The translations under genes and the position numbers were made by a program. 14,957 bases of DNA from an uncultured Lachnospiraceae bacterium (GTDB taxonomy: Bacteria; Bacillota; Clostridia; Lachnospirales; Lachnospiraceae). The notes under the pieces were generated by a model. The model saw nothing but the letters and a program-made list of their open reading frames with translations, searched no databases and was not told the DNA's origin. This document shows, piece after piece, positions 14,717 through 14,957 of the stretch. The stretch lies in NCBI GenBank assembly GCA_947177925.1, contig CAMWWJ010000042.1:1-14957 (forward strand), given 5' to 3'. Every line of letters starts with the position of its first letter. The stretch's first letter is position 1.

Positions 14717-14772
14717 AATTGTTTACCTCGCTAAATGTTCTTGTTTTTGATTTCTTTTGTTACAATTCTTTT

Positions 14773-14801
14773 ATCATACTTCAAAATGAATGGAAACTCA
14801 A
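14773..14801 (-). promoter_or_regulatory. Sigma-A promoter of the arg operon
   Basis: On the minus strand TTGAGT (14801-14796) and TATGAT (14778-14773) are separated by 17 bp, giving 4/6 and 5/6 matches to consensus. The predicted start is about 50 nt before the argC GTG. Confidence 0.65.
14787..14800. promoter_or_regulatory. Candidate ARG box (ArgR/AhrC operator)
   Basis: TGAATGGAAACTCA matches the ARG-box core TGAATnnnnATTCA at 9 of 10 defined positions. It covers most of the -35 hexamer and part of the promoter spacer, where a bound repressor would block RNA polymerase. A full operator usually has two adjacent boxes; I see only one good one. No argR gene is in the window. Confidence 0.5.
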
Positions 14802-14869
14802 TAAGGGAATGTAAAAACTCTCATAAAAGTTCGATAATCCAACCTTCTTTTCAAGGGGGGAGGGGTTGG

Positions 14870-14957
14870 ATATGAGGACGTAGGAGCCGCTCGGTAATCT
14901 GGTAGTCTTATGGGCACGCTCTCGCTCTGCAAAGACGCAGCGGTACTAACGCACCAA
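14870..14957 (+). repeat. Element 1, copy D: left half, cut by window end
   Basis: The left end (GGTTGGATATGAGGACGTAGGAGCC) matches copy C, preceded as in other copies by a G-rich run. Bases 14912-14957 are identical to 7315-7360. The arm between them (14880-14911) has diverged and is shorter than in copy C. The right half is outside the window. The stretch 14802-14869 before it shows no gene. Confidence 0.85.

Overview
The window reads as chromosome from an anaerobic, spore-forming, low-to-moderate GC Clostridia, most likely a Lachnospiraceae-type organism. This is inferred from three things: a SleC-type spore cortex-lytic enzyme, a YtrA-type GntR/ABC operon, and a clustered argC-argJ-argB-argD operon with Gram-positive Shine-Dalgarno sites. 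No phage, plasmid, CRISPR, rRNA or tRNA genes were seen. The length is not round, and both ends fall inside copies of the same repeat. The window may therefore be a whole contig that broke at repeats.

Layout. Bases 1-90 are the right half of a repeat (element 1). A PLP aminotransferase of the CobD/HisC type (162-1259, +) follows and converges, with overlapping stop codons, on a hybrid sensor histidine kinase (1249-3675, -). An internally deleted copy of element 1 (about 3757-3855) separates the kinase from sleC (3862-5166, -). Upstream of sleC is a three-gene operon on the minus strand: a YtrA-like repressor, an ABC ATPase and an ABC-2 permease (7123 to 5245). It has a clear sigma-A promoter overlapped by a 12-bp palindromic operator. 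Bases 7174-7847 hold no convincing gene. They hold two large hairpin elements: a full copy of element 1 with 44-bp perfect arms, and a different element 2 with 59-bp near-perfect arms.

The right half, all on the minus strand, is a probable single transcription unit: argC, a GNAT acetyltransferase, argJ, argB, argD, a secreted solute-binding protein and a YdcZ-type membrane protein (14716 down to 7848). It starts at a sigma-A promoter that carries an ARG-box-like operator. Together argC, argJ, argB and argD convert glutamate to ornithine through acetylated intermediates: ArgJ recycles the acetyl group, ArgB phosphorylates, ArgC reduces and ArgD transaminates. The left half of another element 1 copy closes the window.

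The least explained material is the repeat family (four copies with very long hairpin arms around a conserved multi-hairpin core) and two gene starts. sleC appears to be transcribed from inside the loop of the upstream terminator, and the ydcZ-like start codon and ribosome binding site lie inside a long hairpin.
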